A stretch of 64,000 nt of DNA from positions 186,001 through 250,000 of the forward strand of contig CAVRGL010000006.1 of assembly GCA_963720735.1 (NCBI GenBank), read 5' to 3'. A program made the translations under genes and the position numbers. Below are positions 34,471 through 43,800 of the stretch, one piece after another; the first letter of the stretch is position 1; every line of letters starts with the position of its first letter. The notes beneath the pieces are model-generated. The model had not been told where the DNA came from. It did no database searches and was given only the letters and a program-made list of their open reading frames with translations. This DNA is from JBBRHQ01 sp963720735. Its GTDB lineage: Bacteria > Actinomycetota > Thermoleophilia > Solirubrobacterales > 70-9.

Positions 34471-36159
34471 TCAGTAGGTCCTTTCCTGGGGCTGCCATTG
34501 GGTGATCGTCACCTCCGAGAAGCTGATCTCGGGCCCGGCGCCGTTGGCCGAGATGTCGATGTGCTTCAGCCACTCGTCGTCGTTTCGCTCCGGGAAGTCG
34601 GTCCGGTACTGCGCCCCGCGGCTCTCCTTGCGCTCGATCGCCGCCACGCAGCAGCACTCGGCGTTGTCGAGCATGTAGCCGAGCTCGATCGCCCCCAGCA
34701 CGTCCTGGTTGAAGACCGTGCCCCGGTCATCGACGTAGGCGCTCGCCGCCTCCTCCTTGAGACGGCGGACGATCTCCAGCGCAGTCTGGATCCCGGCCTC
34801 GTCACGGAACACGGCGACGTGCTTGTCCATCGTCGTGCCCAGCTCGAGCTTGATCTCCGAGACCCGCCGCCCCGAGCCCTTCTCGCGGGCGACGATCTCG
34901 TCGATCGCGGCGCTCTCCTCGTCGAGCACCGTGGGGGAGACGCGGCCCAGCGGCGTCGCCTTGGCCCGCGCCGCGCCGTCGCGACCGGAGGCCTTGCCGA
35001 AGATCAGCGTGTCGAGCAGGGAGTTCGCGCCGAGCCGGTTGCCGCCGTGCACCGAGACGCAGGCCGTCTCGCCGGCCGCGTATAGGCCGGGGATGTTGGT
35101 GCGGCCCCGGACGTCGGTCTTCACGCCGCCCATCGTGTAGTGGTTCCCAGGCTTGATGTGGATCGGCTCGCGGGTGATGTCGACCCCGGCGAAGTCGCGG
35201 CCGACGAGGACGATCTCCCGCAGCGCCTCGTGAATACGCTTGCGCGGGACCACCGTGATGTCGAGCGCCACGGTGCCGTCGGGGAAGCCGCGGCCCTCGT
35301 TGATCTCGGTTTGCTCGGCGCGGGAGACCACGTCGCGTGAGGCGAGCTCCATCTTGTTCGGCGCGTAGCGCTCCATGAAGCGCTCGCCCTTCGCGTTGAG
35401 CAGGTGGGCGCCCTCGCCGCGGGCGCCCTCGGTGATCAGGAAGCCCTTCCCGGCGAGCGTCGTCGGGTGGTACTGGATCATCTCCATGTCCATCAGCTTC
35501 GCCCCGACCCGGTAGGCCATCGCGATCCCGTCGCCGGTGCAGATCAGGGCGTTGGTGGTCGGCTTCCAGGCCTGACCGTTGCCGCCGCAGGCGAGGATCA
35601 CCGCCTTCGCCCGGAACAGCTCCATTGAGCCGTCGGCGATGTTGCGGGTGACGACCCCACAGCACTCGCCGCCCTCGTCGACTGCCAGAGCGGTGCTGAA
35701 CCACTCCTCGTAGCGGGCGACCGAGTCGGAGTGCTTCATCAGCTGCTCGTAGAGGACGTGCATGATCGCCTGCCCGGTGATGTCGGCGACGTAGTAGGTG
35801 CGCGCGGCCGAGGCGCCGCCGAAGGCGCGGGTCCCCAGCCTGCCCTCGGCATTGCGGTGGAAGGTCACCCCGAGGTGCTCGAGGTGGAGGATCTCCTCCG
35901 GCGCCTCGCGGCACATGATCTCGACCGCGTCCTGGTCCGAGAGGTAGTCGGAGCCCTTGACCGTGTCGAAGGCGTGGGACTCCCAGGAGTCCTCCGGGTT
36001 GAGCGCCGCGTTGATCCCGCCCTGGGCGGCGTTGGAGTGAGAGCGCACCGGGTGGACCTTGCTGATGATCCCGACCGAGACCCCCTCCTCGGCGGCGGCG
36101 AGGGCCGCGCGCTGTCCGGCGAGGCCGGCTCCGATGACCAGGACGTCGTGGGTGGGCAC
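34471..36159 (-). CDS. sdhA: Succinate dehydrogenase/fumarate reductase flavoprotein subunit
   Basis: A 562-aa flavoprotein. HDVLVIGAGLAGQRAALAAA is the FAD dinucleotide motif; VRSHSNAAQGGINAAL holds the His that carries FAD covalently; QYHPTTLAGKGFLITEGARG and the active-site Arg region HYTMGGVKTDVRG near residue 340 complete the site. It oxidises succinate to fumarate at the cytoplasmic membrane and passes electrons to SdhB. Start is GTG 36159, ten bases after a TATATA box shared in sequence with the padR promoter. Confidence 0.95.
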   Translation of the reverse strand: MPTHDVLVIGAGLAGQRAALAAAEEGVSVGIISKVHPVRSHSNAAQGGINAALNPEDSWESHAFDTVKGSDYLSDQDAVEIMCREAPEEILHLEHLGVTFHRNAEGRLGTRAFGGASAARTYYVADITGQAIMHVLYEQLMKHSDSVARYEEWFSTALAVDEGGECCGVVTRNIADGSMELFRAKAVILACGGNGQAWKPTTNALICTGDGIAMAYRVGAKLMDMEMIQYHPTTLAGKGFLITEGARGEGAHLLNAKGERFMERYAPNKMELASRDVVSRAEQTEINEGRGFPDGTVALDITVVPRKRIHEALREIVLVGRDFAGVDITREPIHIKPGNHYTMGGVKTDVRGRTNIPGLYAAGETACVSVHGGNRLGANSLLDTLIFGKASGRDGAARAKATPLGRVSPTVLDEESAAIDEIVAREKGSGRRVSEIKLELGTTMDKHVAVFRDEAGIQTALEIVRRLKEEAASAYVDDRGTVFNQDVLGAIELGYMLDNAECCCVAAIERKESRGAQYRTDFPERNDDEWLKHIDISANGAGPEISFSEVTITQWQPQERTY

Positions 36160-36168
36160 GAACCGATC

Positions 36169-36180
36169 CTATATATCGGG
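36169..36180 (-). promoter_or_regulatory. Putative sdhA promoter -10 box
   Basis: The minus strand reads CCCGATATATAG ending ten bases before the sdhA GTG. It shares CCGATATATAG with the padR promoter at 27627-27637. TATATA here fits a -10 for a message with a very short or no leader. No clear -35 is seen. Confidence 0.45.
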
Positions 36181-36218
36181 CGGCGCGAGCCGGCGGCCGC
36201 GAACGGAACCGGACGCCG

Positions 36219-37412
36219 CTACCCCTCTCCGGCGCCGGTCGCGTCGCGCAGCGCCCTGCCCACCTGCTCGGCGGTGATGATCCCCGAGAGGCGCCCGTTG
36301 GAGTCGATCGCCATCAGGGCACCGAAGCGGCGCAGGTTCTGGTTGCCGAGCAGGGAGTCGAGGGTGGCGTCCTCGCTGACGTGGAGGTTGCCGCGGTCGA
36401 ACTCGAGCAGATCGGCGACGGTCGATGAGGAGCGGGCCGGCTCGGGCACCTCGTCGGCGCGGTCGCGCTCGAGCAGGCCGCGGAACTGACGCCCCGCATC
36501 GACCACCGGGAACCAGGGCCAGCGGTAGCGCAGGAAGTACTCGTCGAGCGCCCTCGCCACGCTCAGCTCCTCGGGGATCGCCACCGGCTCGCGGTCCATC
36601 ACGTCTGAGACGCGGATCCCGTCTATCCGGCTGGTTATCGCGGTCTGCATGCTGGCGGCGCGGGCCGAGCCGTTGATCACCATCCCGATCAGCGCCAGCC
36701 AGACGCCGCTGAAGACGTCGCCGGTGAAGACGAGGAATATGCCGGCGCCGATGAACAGGTAGGCGAAGACTCGCCCGAGGCCTGCGGCGAAGCGAGTCGC
36801 CGAGGCGCGATCACCGGTGCGCCACCAGGCGATCGCTCGGGCGATCCGGCCTCCGTCCATGGGGAAGGCCGGGAGCAGGTTGAAGGCCAGGACGAGTAGG
36901 TTGACGCCCGCCAGCCAGGCGACCATCGCCAGCAGCCCGGAGGGGCAATCGAACGGTCGCCTAGGAACAGGCATCCGCCGCGTCCTTGAAGTCGCCAGGA
37001 CTCCGCGGCGAGCACTCCTCCGACGAGTCAGGACGACGACGATCGCGAGTGTGACCAGGGGGCCGCCAATCGCGACCTTGAACTCGGCGCCGCGGGCTCT
37101 CCGACTCCTTCTCCATCCGGGCGACGCCGCCGAAGATCCACAGCTGGATGCTGGAGATGCCGATCCCCTCGCGGCGCGCGAAGTAGGCGTGGCCGAGCTC
37201 GTGCAGGAGGATCGAGCCGAAGAACCCCATGGCGCTGGCCACCGCCAGTGCGTAGGCCTGGGTCGAGGAGCTGCGACTCGCCCAGCACGTCGCCGTAGAT
37301 GCCCGAGAGCCAGACGATCGCCAGGAAGAGGACGATGAACCAGGACCAATCGACCGCGATCCTGATCCCGCGGACGTGAAAAAGCGTTATCGAGCCGCCA
37401 CCCAGCACGCAA
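36219..37412 (-). pseudogene. Site-2 protease family (M50) with CBS pair, multiply frameshifted
   Basis: Three frames together give a membrane metalloprotease: ITLFHVRGIRIAVDWSWFIV near 37400, then GFFGSILLHELGHAYFARRE with the HELGH zinc site near 37215, then EFKVAIGGPLVTLAIVVVL, then LLVLAFNLLPAFPMDGGRIA with the third zinc ligand Asp, and two CBS motifs (VSDVMDREPVAIPEE and the final repeat). Breaks lie near 37265, 37090 and within 36940-37040; most look like extra bases. All catalytic residues survive, so it is either badly sequenced or recently inactivated. CBS domains would sense adenine nucleotides. Confidence 0.8.
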
Positions 37413-37465
37413 TCAATGGTAGGCGCCCCAAACCCCCAACCGACGTGGCGAGCGGTCCCGGCCCT

Positions 37466-37512
37466 GGGTGGGACCTTTGAAGCGCCTATATGGCGGCTGA
37501 AAGGTCCCACCC
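37466..37512. terminator. 13-bp inverted repeat between two minus-strand genes
   Basis: GGGTGGGACCTTT (37466-37478) and AAAGGTCCCACCC (37500-37512) are perfect complements around a 21-base loop that itself contains an imperfect AGCGCC/GGCGGCT pair. The hairpin lies between the acyl-CoA dehydrogenase stop and the protease start, both minus. It is most likely a terminator or a leader structure for the protease; there is no U-tract. Confidence 0.55.
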
Positions 37513-37537
37513 CCAACGGGGCGGGTCGGGGCGGGTG

Positions 37538-39211
37538 TCAGAGCTGCGGGCGGTGGCGCTCGATGATCCCGGCGAAGTCCGTGCCGGCGGGAAGGGTGCC
37601 GAAGGCCCTGCCCCAGTCACCGTCGAGGCGGGAGGCGCAGAAGGCGTCGGCGACGGCCTCGTCGCCGTACCGGACCAGCAGCGCGCCCTGAAGGGCGAGC
37701 GCCATCCGCTCGACCACACGGCGGGCGCGGGGCTCCAGGGTCTCGGGGTCGGAGGTGATCTCCTCGCGGAGAGCGTCCGCGTAGGCGGCGACGCGCGGCT
37801 CGGCGGCCGCCCCCTCTGCGACCTCGGCGAAGAATGCTTCGACCGCGGGCGGGCTCTTGACCATCGCCCGCATCACGTCGAGGCACTGGACGTTGCCCGA
37901 GCCCTCCCAGATCGAGGAGAGCGGGCTCTCACGGAGCAGCCGCGGCATCCCGGACTCCTCGACGTAGCCGTTGCCGCCGAGGCACTCGAGGCTCTCGACC
38001 GCGTGGGAGGGGGCGCGCTTGCAGATCCAGTACTTGAGGACCGCGTTGGCCAGGCGCCTGAAGTCGGCGGCGCCCTGATCGCCACCCGCTGCCTCGTCGT
38101 AGCAGCGGGCGAGGCGCATCGAGGACACGGTCGCCGCCTCGGACTCGACGCAGAGGTCGGCAAGGACGTTGCGCATCAGCGGCTGGTCGATCAACAGCTT
38201 GCCGAAGGCGGCGCGGTGGGCCGCATGGTGGGTCGCCTCGGCCACCCCCGCCCGCATCCCTGCGGTCGAGCCGATCGCGCAGTCGAGGCGGGTGTGGTTG
38301 ACCATCTCGATGATCGTCGGCACCCCGCGCCCCTCCTCGCCGACCATCCGCGCCCAGGCGCCACGGAACTCGACCTCGCTGGAGGCGTTGGAGTGGTTGC
38401 CGAGCTTGTCCTTGAGCCGCTGGATCTCGAACCGGTTGAGCTCGCCATCCGGCGTCCAGCGCGGCATCAGGAAGCAGGAGATGCCCGAGTCGGTCTGAGC
38501 GAGGACGAGGAAGGCGTCGCACATCGGCGCCGAGCAGAACCACTTGTGGCCGGTGATCTCGTACTCGGCGCCGGGCCCGCCGCCGTTGAGCGGCGTCGCC
38601 GCGGTGGTGTTGGCGCGCACGTCGGAGCCGCCCTGTTTCTCGGTCATCGCCATACCGCAGAGCGCGCCGCTCTTCTCGGCGGCCGGTGCGAACCGCTGGT
38701 CGTAGGAGAGCGAGAGCAGCCGCTCCTCCCATTCCTCGGCGAGCTCCGGCTGGGCCCGGAGCGCCGGGATCGCCGAGTAGGTCATCGAGATCGGGCAGCC
38801 GACCCCGCCCTCGGCCTGGGCCAGCTGCATGAACAGCGCCGCCCGGGCGACGTGGGCGCCGGGTCCGGGCTCACGCCAGGGCAGTGCGTGCAGGCCGTGG
38901 GAGATGCCGATCGACATCAGCTCATGCCAGGAGCTGTCGAACACGACCTCGTCGATCCGGTGGCCGTAGCGATCATGAGTGCGCAGCACGGGGCGCTTCT
39001 CGTTGGCCTCGAAACCCAGGCGGATCACCCGCGCCGAGCCGCACAGCTCGCCCAGCTCGCGGACCCGGTCCTCCGCCCAGCCACCGCCCTCGCGCCCCAG
39101 CGCCTCGACCAAGGGGCGATCCTGCTCGAAGCTGTTGAAGTCCTCGAGCGGTGGGGCCTGGTTGGCGACGGTGTGGGTCGCCTGTGAGCGGCGCTCCTCG
39201 ATCGTGGCCAC
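37538..39211 (-). CDS. AidB-like acyl-CoA dehydrogenase family protein
   Basis: A 557-aa flavoprotein of the AidB branch, which is longer than ordinary acyl-CoA dehydrogenases (about 380). The N-terminus has THTVANQAPPLEDFNSFEQD, characteristic of AidB. FAD-site motifs are GMAMTEKQGGSDVRANTT and ITGHKWFCSAPMCDAFLVLA; the late RLDCAIGSTAGMRAGVAEA helix and ESLECLGGNGYVEESGMPRLL are intact. E. coli AidB binds DNA and is induced by alkylation; enzyme activity is weak or uncertain. It starts divergently from the cyclic-nucleotide gene. Confidence 0.9.
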   Translation of the reverse strand: MATIEERRSQATHTVANQAPPLEDFNSFEQDRPLVEALGREGGGWAEDRVRELGELCGSARVIRLGFEANEKRPVLRTHDRYGHRIDEVVFDSSWHELMSIGISHGLHALPWREPGPGAHVARAALFMQLAQAEGGVGCPISMTYSAIPALRAQPELAEEWEERLLSLSYDQRFAPAAEKSGALCGMAMTEKQGGSDVRANTTAATPLNGGGPGAEYEITGHKWFCSAPMCDAFLVLAQTDSGISCFLMPRWTPDGELNRFEIQRLKDKLGNHSNASSEVEFRGAWARMVGEEGRGVPTIIEMVNHTRLDCAIGSTAGMRAGVAEATHHAAHRAAFGKLLIDQPLMRNVLADLCVESEAATVSSMRLARCYDEAAGGDQGAADFRRLANAVLKYWICKRAPSHAVESLECLGGNGYVEESGMPRLLRESPLSSIWEGSGNVQCLDVMRAMVKSPPAVEAFFAEVAEGAAAEPRVAAYADALREEITSDPETLEPRARRVVERMALALQGALLVRYGDEAVADAFCASRLDGDWGRAFGTLPAGTDFAGIIERHRPQL

Positions 39212-39257
39212 GGCGGAATCCTACGCCCTCCGGGAGAGCGCGGTTATGATCGCGGCG

Positions 39258-39671
39258 ATGGCGGATCTCGCCGAGAGCCTCGCCCGCATTCCCCTCTTCG
39301 CCGGTCTCGGCAAGAAGGACCTGAAGCGGCTCTCGGGGCAGATGAGCGAGCGGACCTTCGCCGAGGGCGACGCGATCGCGACCGAAGGCGAGACCGGGAT
39401 CGGCTTCTTCCTGATCGAAGATGGGAGCGCCCAGGTGAGCATCGAGGGCGAGACGATCCGAACCCTCGGACCGGGCGATCACTTCGGGGAGATCGCCCTG
39501 ATCGACGAAGGGCCCCGCTCGGCGACGGTGGTCGCGGCGACCGACCTCCGCTGCCGCGGCATGAGCTCCTGGGAGTTCCGCCCGCTGGTGCAGAACCATC
39601 CCGAGCTCGCCTGGCCCCTGCTGCAGGCGCTCACCGGCTACGTGCGCGACTCCAGGGCGCGCGGGCGCTAG
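39258..39671 (+). CDS. Cyclic nucleotide-binding domain protein
   Basis: A single-domain cNMP-binding protein of 137 aa. It begins ADLAESLARIPLFAGLGKKD, the usual N-terminal helix, and includes FAEGDAIATEGETGIGFFLI and the phosphate-binding cassette FGEIALIDEGPRSATVVA with the conserved Glu and Arg. No HTH or other output domain follows. It could sense cAMP made by the class III cyclase encoded 1.2 kb downstream; that link is inference. An ATG at 39246 is a slightly longer alternative start. It is followed by a hairpin. Confidence 0.87.
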   Translation: MADLAESLARIPLFAGLGKKDLKRLSGQMSERTFAEGDAIATEGETGIGFFLIEDGSAQVSIEGETIRTLGPGDHFGEIALIDEGPRSATVVAATDLRCRGMSSWEFRPLVQNHPELAWPLLQALTGYVRDSRARGR

Positions 39672-39681
39672 CGCGGACTAA

Positions 39682-39707
39682 CCCCGAGTTCCCCCGACAC
39701 CTCGGGG
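39682..39707 (+). terminator. Hairpin after cNMP-binding gene
   Basis: CCCCGAG (39682-39688) pairs with CTCGGGG (39701-39707) around a 12-base loop, 10 bases after the stop codon of the cNMP-binding gene. Flanking GCTAGCG copies can extend the pairing. No U-tract. Confidence 0.45.
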
Positions 39708-39730
39708 ACCGCTAGCGACGCTTCAAAGAC

Positions 39731-39758
39731 GGACGCCCCGGCCATGGCCGGGGCGTCC
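39731..39758. repeat. Perfect 28-bp palindrome next to the IS element
   Basis: GGACGCCCCGGCC, ATG-centred, then GGCCGGGGCGTCC: the 28 bases equal their own reverse complement. It lies about 40-60 bases before the transposase unit. It could be a terminator, a protein-binding site, or the structure that attracted the insertion. Confidence 0.75.
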
Positions 39759-39817
39759 GCGAAGTCACTCACTCTCTGGCCTTGGTTTCCAATCAATCCC
39801 AAGAGAGGGAGGACAAG

Positions 39818-40807
39818 GTGACGCATGATGACGTGCTGGTCGGCTACCGGCGAAGGCTGTTCACGCTTGCCGACGAGATCGGGGTCAGGCCGGCCTGCCG
39901 GGCGATGGGAGTCCACCACTCGACCTACTACCGGCTGCGAAAGCAGGTCGACCGCTGGGGCCTTGAGGCCCTGAACGTCAGAGAGCGCCGGCGGCCGCGG
40001 ATGCCAAACCAGATCGGTCCCCACCTCGAGCAGCGGATCATCGCCTTCGCGCTGGCCCGCCCGGGTTTCGGGCCAAGGCGGATCTCCTCGGAGCTGCGGC
40101 GTGAGAAGTGGGGCGGGATCCGGGTCTCCGAGCACGGCGTCTGGCGGGTCTTGCGAAGGTTCAACCTGAACACCCGCTCGAAGCGCCTGGCGCTCGTCGC
40201 CCGCCACGCCGACCCCTACGAGGAGCGTCCCAAGCTCCCGCCCCCCGAGCGCCACATCGACGCCTCTGAGCCCGGCGAGAAGGTGCAGCTGGACTGCTTT
40301 TACGTCGGCCGGCTCACCGGCAGCAAGGGAACCGTCTGGCAATACACCGCCTCCGACGTCGCCTCTGGCTTCATCTGGGCAGAGCTCCACTCCTCCGAGC
40401 GAAACCCGCGGGCGCGGTGGACGGCGGAGCTCGTCCACCGCGCCGCCAGTGAGCTGAGGGCTGCGGGTTGGAAGCTTCGGGAGGTGACGACCGACAACGG
40501 CTCCGAGTTCGCCTCAAAGGAGTTCGGAGCCGCCTGCGAGACGCTCGGCGCACGTCAGCGGCGGATCAAGGCCGGGCGCCCGAACTCCAACGGCTGCGTC
40601 GAGCGGGCCCAGCTGACCATCCTCGAGGAGTGCTGGCGCCCGGCCTTCGCCCGCTCGCTGGCGCCGAAGATCACCGCCCTTCGTCGCGACCTCGTGGAGT
40701 ACCTGAAGGAGTTCAACTTCGACCGCGCCCACAACGGGCGTCTGACCCAAGGGAGAGTCCCAGGGGAGATCGTCTACGGTGCCCGCAAGATGGGACAGGT
40801 GAGATGA
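39818..40807 (+). CDS. IS481-like DDE transposase
   Basis: A 329-aa transposase. The N-terminal HTH contains FTLADEIGVRPACRAMGVHH and HSTYYRLRKQVDRWG; a second helical part has RPGFGPRRISSELRREKWGG. The integrase core (rve) supplies Asp in EKVQLDCFYVG, Asp in VTTDNGSEFAS and Glu in NSNGCVERAQ, making a complete DDE triad. GTG 39818 with GGGAGGA eight bases upstream is the preferred start over TTG 39782. It appears intact and possibly active. The stop lies in the loop of an 8-bp hairpin. Confidence 0.88.
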   Translation: MTHDDVLVGYRRRLFTLADEIGVRPACRAMGVHHSTYYRLRKQVDRWGLEALNVRERRRPRMPNQIGPHLEQRIIAFALARPGFGPRRISSELRREKWGGIRVSEHGVWRVLRRFNLNTRSKRLALVARHADPYEERPKLPPPERHIDASEPGEKVQLDCFYVGRLTGSKGTVWQYTASDVASGFIWAELHSSERNPRARWTAELVHRAASELRAAGWKLREVTTDNGSEFASKEFGAACETLGARQRRIKAGRPNSNGCVERAQLTILEECWRPAFARSLAPKITALRRDLVEYLKEFNFDRAHNGRLTQGRVPGEIVYGARKMGQVR

Positions 40808-40816
40808 GCACCTGTC
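40794..40816. terminator. 8-bp hairpin at the transposase stop
   Basis: GACAGGTG (40794-40801) pairs with CACCTGTC (40809-40816) around AGATGAG. The TGA stop codon of the transposase lies in the loop. It may end transcription or be part of the element's right end. Confidence 0.5.
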
Positions 40817-40840
40817 GCTACGACTTGGGAATAGGACGCG

Positions 40841-43800
40841 CTAGCCCGCCGGCTCGACTGCCCCCAGTCGCCCGAAGACGGCCCGCGCCCGCTCGCGCGT
40901 CTCGCCTCCGATCAGCCAGCCGCTGCGGGCGGCCTGGTAGGGGCACTCGATCTCCTCGAAGCGCTCGAGCGATGCCTGCAGGAGAGCCTCGTCGCCGCGG
41001 TGAACACCCTCCGCCCGCTCCAGCAAGCCGCGCGCGTAGCGGTTGTCGCCCACGAACCGCTCGGCCAGCCGGATCGCCTCGTCCGTCTCGGGATGTCCGG
41101 CGCAAGCGAAGGCCTCGGCCCGGGCAGGGTGGTAGATGGAGCGCCACCAGAAGCTCCGGGTCGCGGTGTCCGCGAGTCGCTCCGCGGCGGCCGAGGCGCG
41201 GCCGTGATGTAGGTCCACGTCGGCGCGCCAGATCGTGATCCCGTGGATCTGCCCGGAGATGTCCGGAGCCACCTGCTCGCCGAAGGCGAACCACTGCTCG
41301 GCGGCATCCTCGTCGCCGCGGTACCCATGGATCGCGCCTGCCGTGGCGAGCCCCGCGGCCATCGCCGCCAGCGGGGGCTTGCCGGACGCCGTCCACTCCT
41401 CCCGGAAGCTGACCACGCTTTCCAGCACCAGCTCCCACTCGCCCAGGTAGAAGGCGGGGAGCATCTCGCGCTCCCAGGCGGAGTAGGCGATCCCCCTATG
41501 GAGGTCGAGGCGCCGCGCCTCGGCGGCAAAGTCGGCCGCCTCGCGGAAGGCGCCCGTCTGCAGAAGCCCCTCGACCATCATGTGCAGGGCGTCACTGCGC
41601 TCGACATCCAGGGTCGGCGAGCTCGGGTTGGCATCGATCAGCTCGAGCCGCTCGTAGCCGAGCTCGACCACGCGCAGGTGGCGCCCGGCGTTCAATTCGG
41701 GCACCTGGGCCGCGTCGAGCCCGGCGGAGATCAGGGTCGGGTCGCCGGTCTCGCGGGCCGTCGCCAGACCCTCGCGGGCGGGTTCGTCCATTTCCTCCTC
41801 GCGTCCATAGGCCCAGGCGATCCAGGCCTCGTTGAGCCGTAGGCGGGTCTCCGTCTTCGGGTCCGCCGGATCCGCGAGGGCTCGGGCCTTCGCCTGGATT
41901 GAGTGGCACTCCTCCTCGGCGATCCGGCCGCTGATCCCGCCCATCCTCGTCGCGACCTCGACTATCCGCGCGTACAGCACTGCCGCGCGGGCCCCGTCGC
42001 CGGCCTCCTCACAGACTGCGGCCGCCTTCCCCAACAGCCGCAGCGCCTCGGTCCCTTCCCAACGCCGCAGGGCGACCTCCGCAGCCGTCTTCAGAATCTC
42101 CGCCGTCTCCGCGGGGCTCGGGGCGAGCGCGGCAGCCTGCTCGTAGAGCTCCCCGCCGCGGCCGCCGGCGCCGCGCCGCACGGCGAAGGCGGCGGCCTCG
42201 AGCAGCGCTCGGTGAGCGCGCTCCCTTCGCTCCTGGGATTCGGCAAGGCCGGCGGCCTCGGCGAGGTGAAAGGCGTGGAGCTCCGCCAGCTCCGCGTAGC
42301 GTCCACCGGCGTGGGCCTGGAGGTCAGCGGCGATCTGCTCGTGGAGTCGCGCCCGCCCCGCCCGGGGCAGCGAGGAGTAGGCGACGTCGCGGATCAGCTG
42401 ATGACGGAAGGCGAAGTGACCTCGGCCCTTTGCCACCTGCTCGATCACCAGGGCCTTCCGGGCGAGCTCGTCAAGCTCGGCCCGCGGCGGCGAGTCGAGC
42501 AGCGCCGCGAGGGCGCTTTCCGAGAAGGTGTGGCCGAGGACCGCGGCCTCCTGGAGAACCCGCTTCTCGCTCGCGGGGAGCAGGTCTATGCGGCCGGCGA
42601 TCGTCGCCTGGACGGTGTCCGGGAGGTCGCCGACCGCCGCCTCGCCGGGCTCGTCGCGCAGGGCGCAGGAGACCTCTTCGGCAAAGAACGGATTGCCGCC
42701 CGATACCTGGGCGACCTGGGAAGCCAGGGAGCGCGGCTGATCCGGGAGCAGCTGCTCCGCCAGAGCCGTCGCATCCGCGCGAGCGAGCGGCCGCAGCTCC
42801 ACCTGGCTGACGTTCCCAACTGCCCGCCCGAAGTCCGGCCGGCGCTCCAACAGCTCCGGCCGGCTGGTGCAGAGCAGCAGCAGGGGCGAGTCGGCGAGCC
42901 CGAAGACCGCCTCCTCGAGCAGGTCGAGGAGGCCGTCGTCCGCCCAATGGGCATCGTCGACGCCGATCACCAGTGGCCGCTCCGCTGCGAGCAGGCCCAC
43001 GAACCGCCGCCAGGAGCGGCGCAACCCCTCTTCTGCGCCTGCTTCTCGATCGTCCTCGCTGCCGCGCAGAGCGAGCATCAGGGAAGTGGCGATCTCTTCC
43101 GCGTCGTCCGCCCCCAGATCGCCGAGCAGCTCTGCCAGAGCCGCCTCGACCTCGGAGACCGGCGCCTCCTCCTCGGTCCCCGCCGCGTCGCGAAGGATCT
43201 CCCCCAGGGCCCAGAAGGCGATGCCCCTGCCGTAGGGCGGGTTTCGCCCGACCAGAACGCGCGGCGGCTCCGGCTCCTCGGCGAGTCCGGCGGTCAGCTC
43301 GCTCGCCAGCCTCGTCTTGCCGATCCCGGCCTCGCCGATGATCGTCACCAGTTCCGGGACCCGCTCACGCGCCGCGCGTCGGTAGATCAGCCTCAAGAGC
43401 TCGATGTCGTCCGCACGGCCGATCAGCGGCGTCTTGGTGGTATCGGGACGCCCGTTGACGCCGGCGGCGCGCAGGGTGGCCAGCGGACGGTTGAGGCCCT
43501 TCGCCTCGACAGTCGGCCCCGGCTCGAGCAGGACCCGGCGACAGGCGCGCCCGGTCCGCTCGCCGACGAGCACCTCCCCGGGCGGCGCCGCCTGCTGGAG
43601 GCGGGCGGCGGCGTTGACCGCCTCGCCCGTCACCGAGAGGTCGCCGTCGCGGTCCGAGGCCAGGACCTCGCCGGTCTCGACCCCGACCCGGAGGGCGAGA
43701 CCCGGGTCGAGAGCCTCGACCCGCTCGAGCAGGGCCAGCGCGGCGCTGACGGCCCGATCCGGGTCGTCGCCATGGGCGACCGGGACGCCGAAGACGGCCA

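Larger units (their letters stand above)
39797..40830 (+). mobile_element. IS481-like insertion sequence (approximate ends)
   Basis: A single DDE transposase gene fills the element. Weak terminal repeats are visible: TCCCAAG at 39797-39803 matches the reverse complement of CTTGGGA at 40824-40830. Total size near 1.03 kb fits the IS481 group. The borders are uncertain and I cannot identify a target duplication. It lies immediately downstream of the stop of the large minus-strand cyclase gene and has no passenger genes. Confidence 0.6.

Noticed and set aside
37475..39728. CTTTGAAGCG at 37475 and its complement CGCTTCAAAG at 39719 flanking two genes
   Set aside because: Only ten bases match and the surroundings differ, so a transposon-like boundary is not supported.
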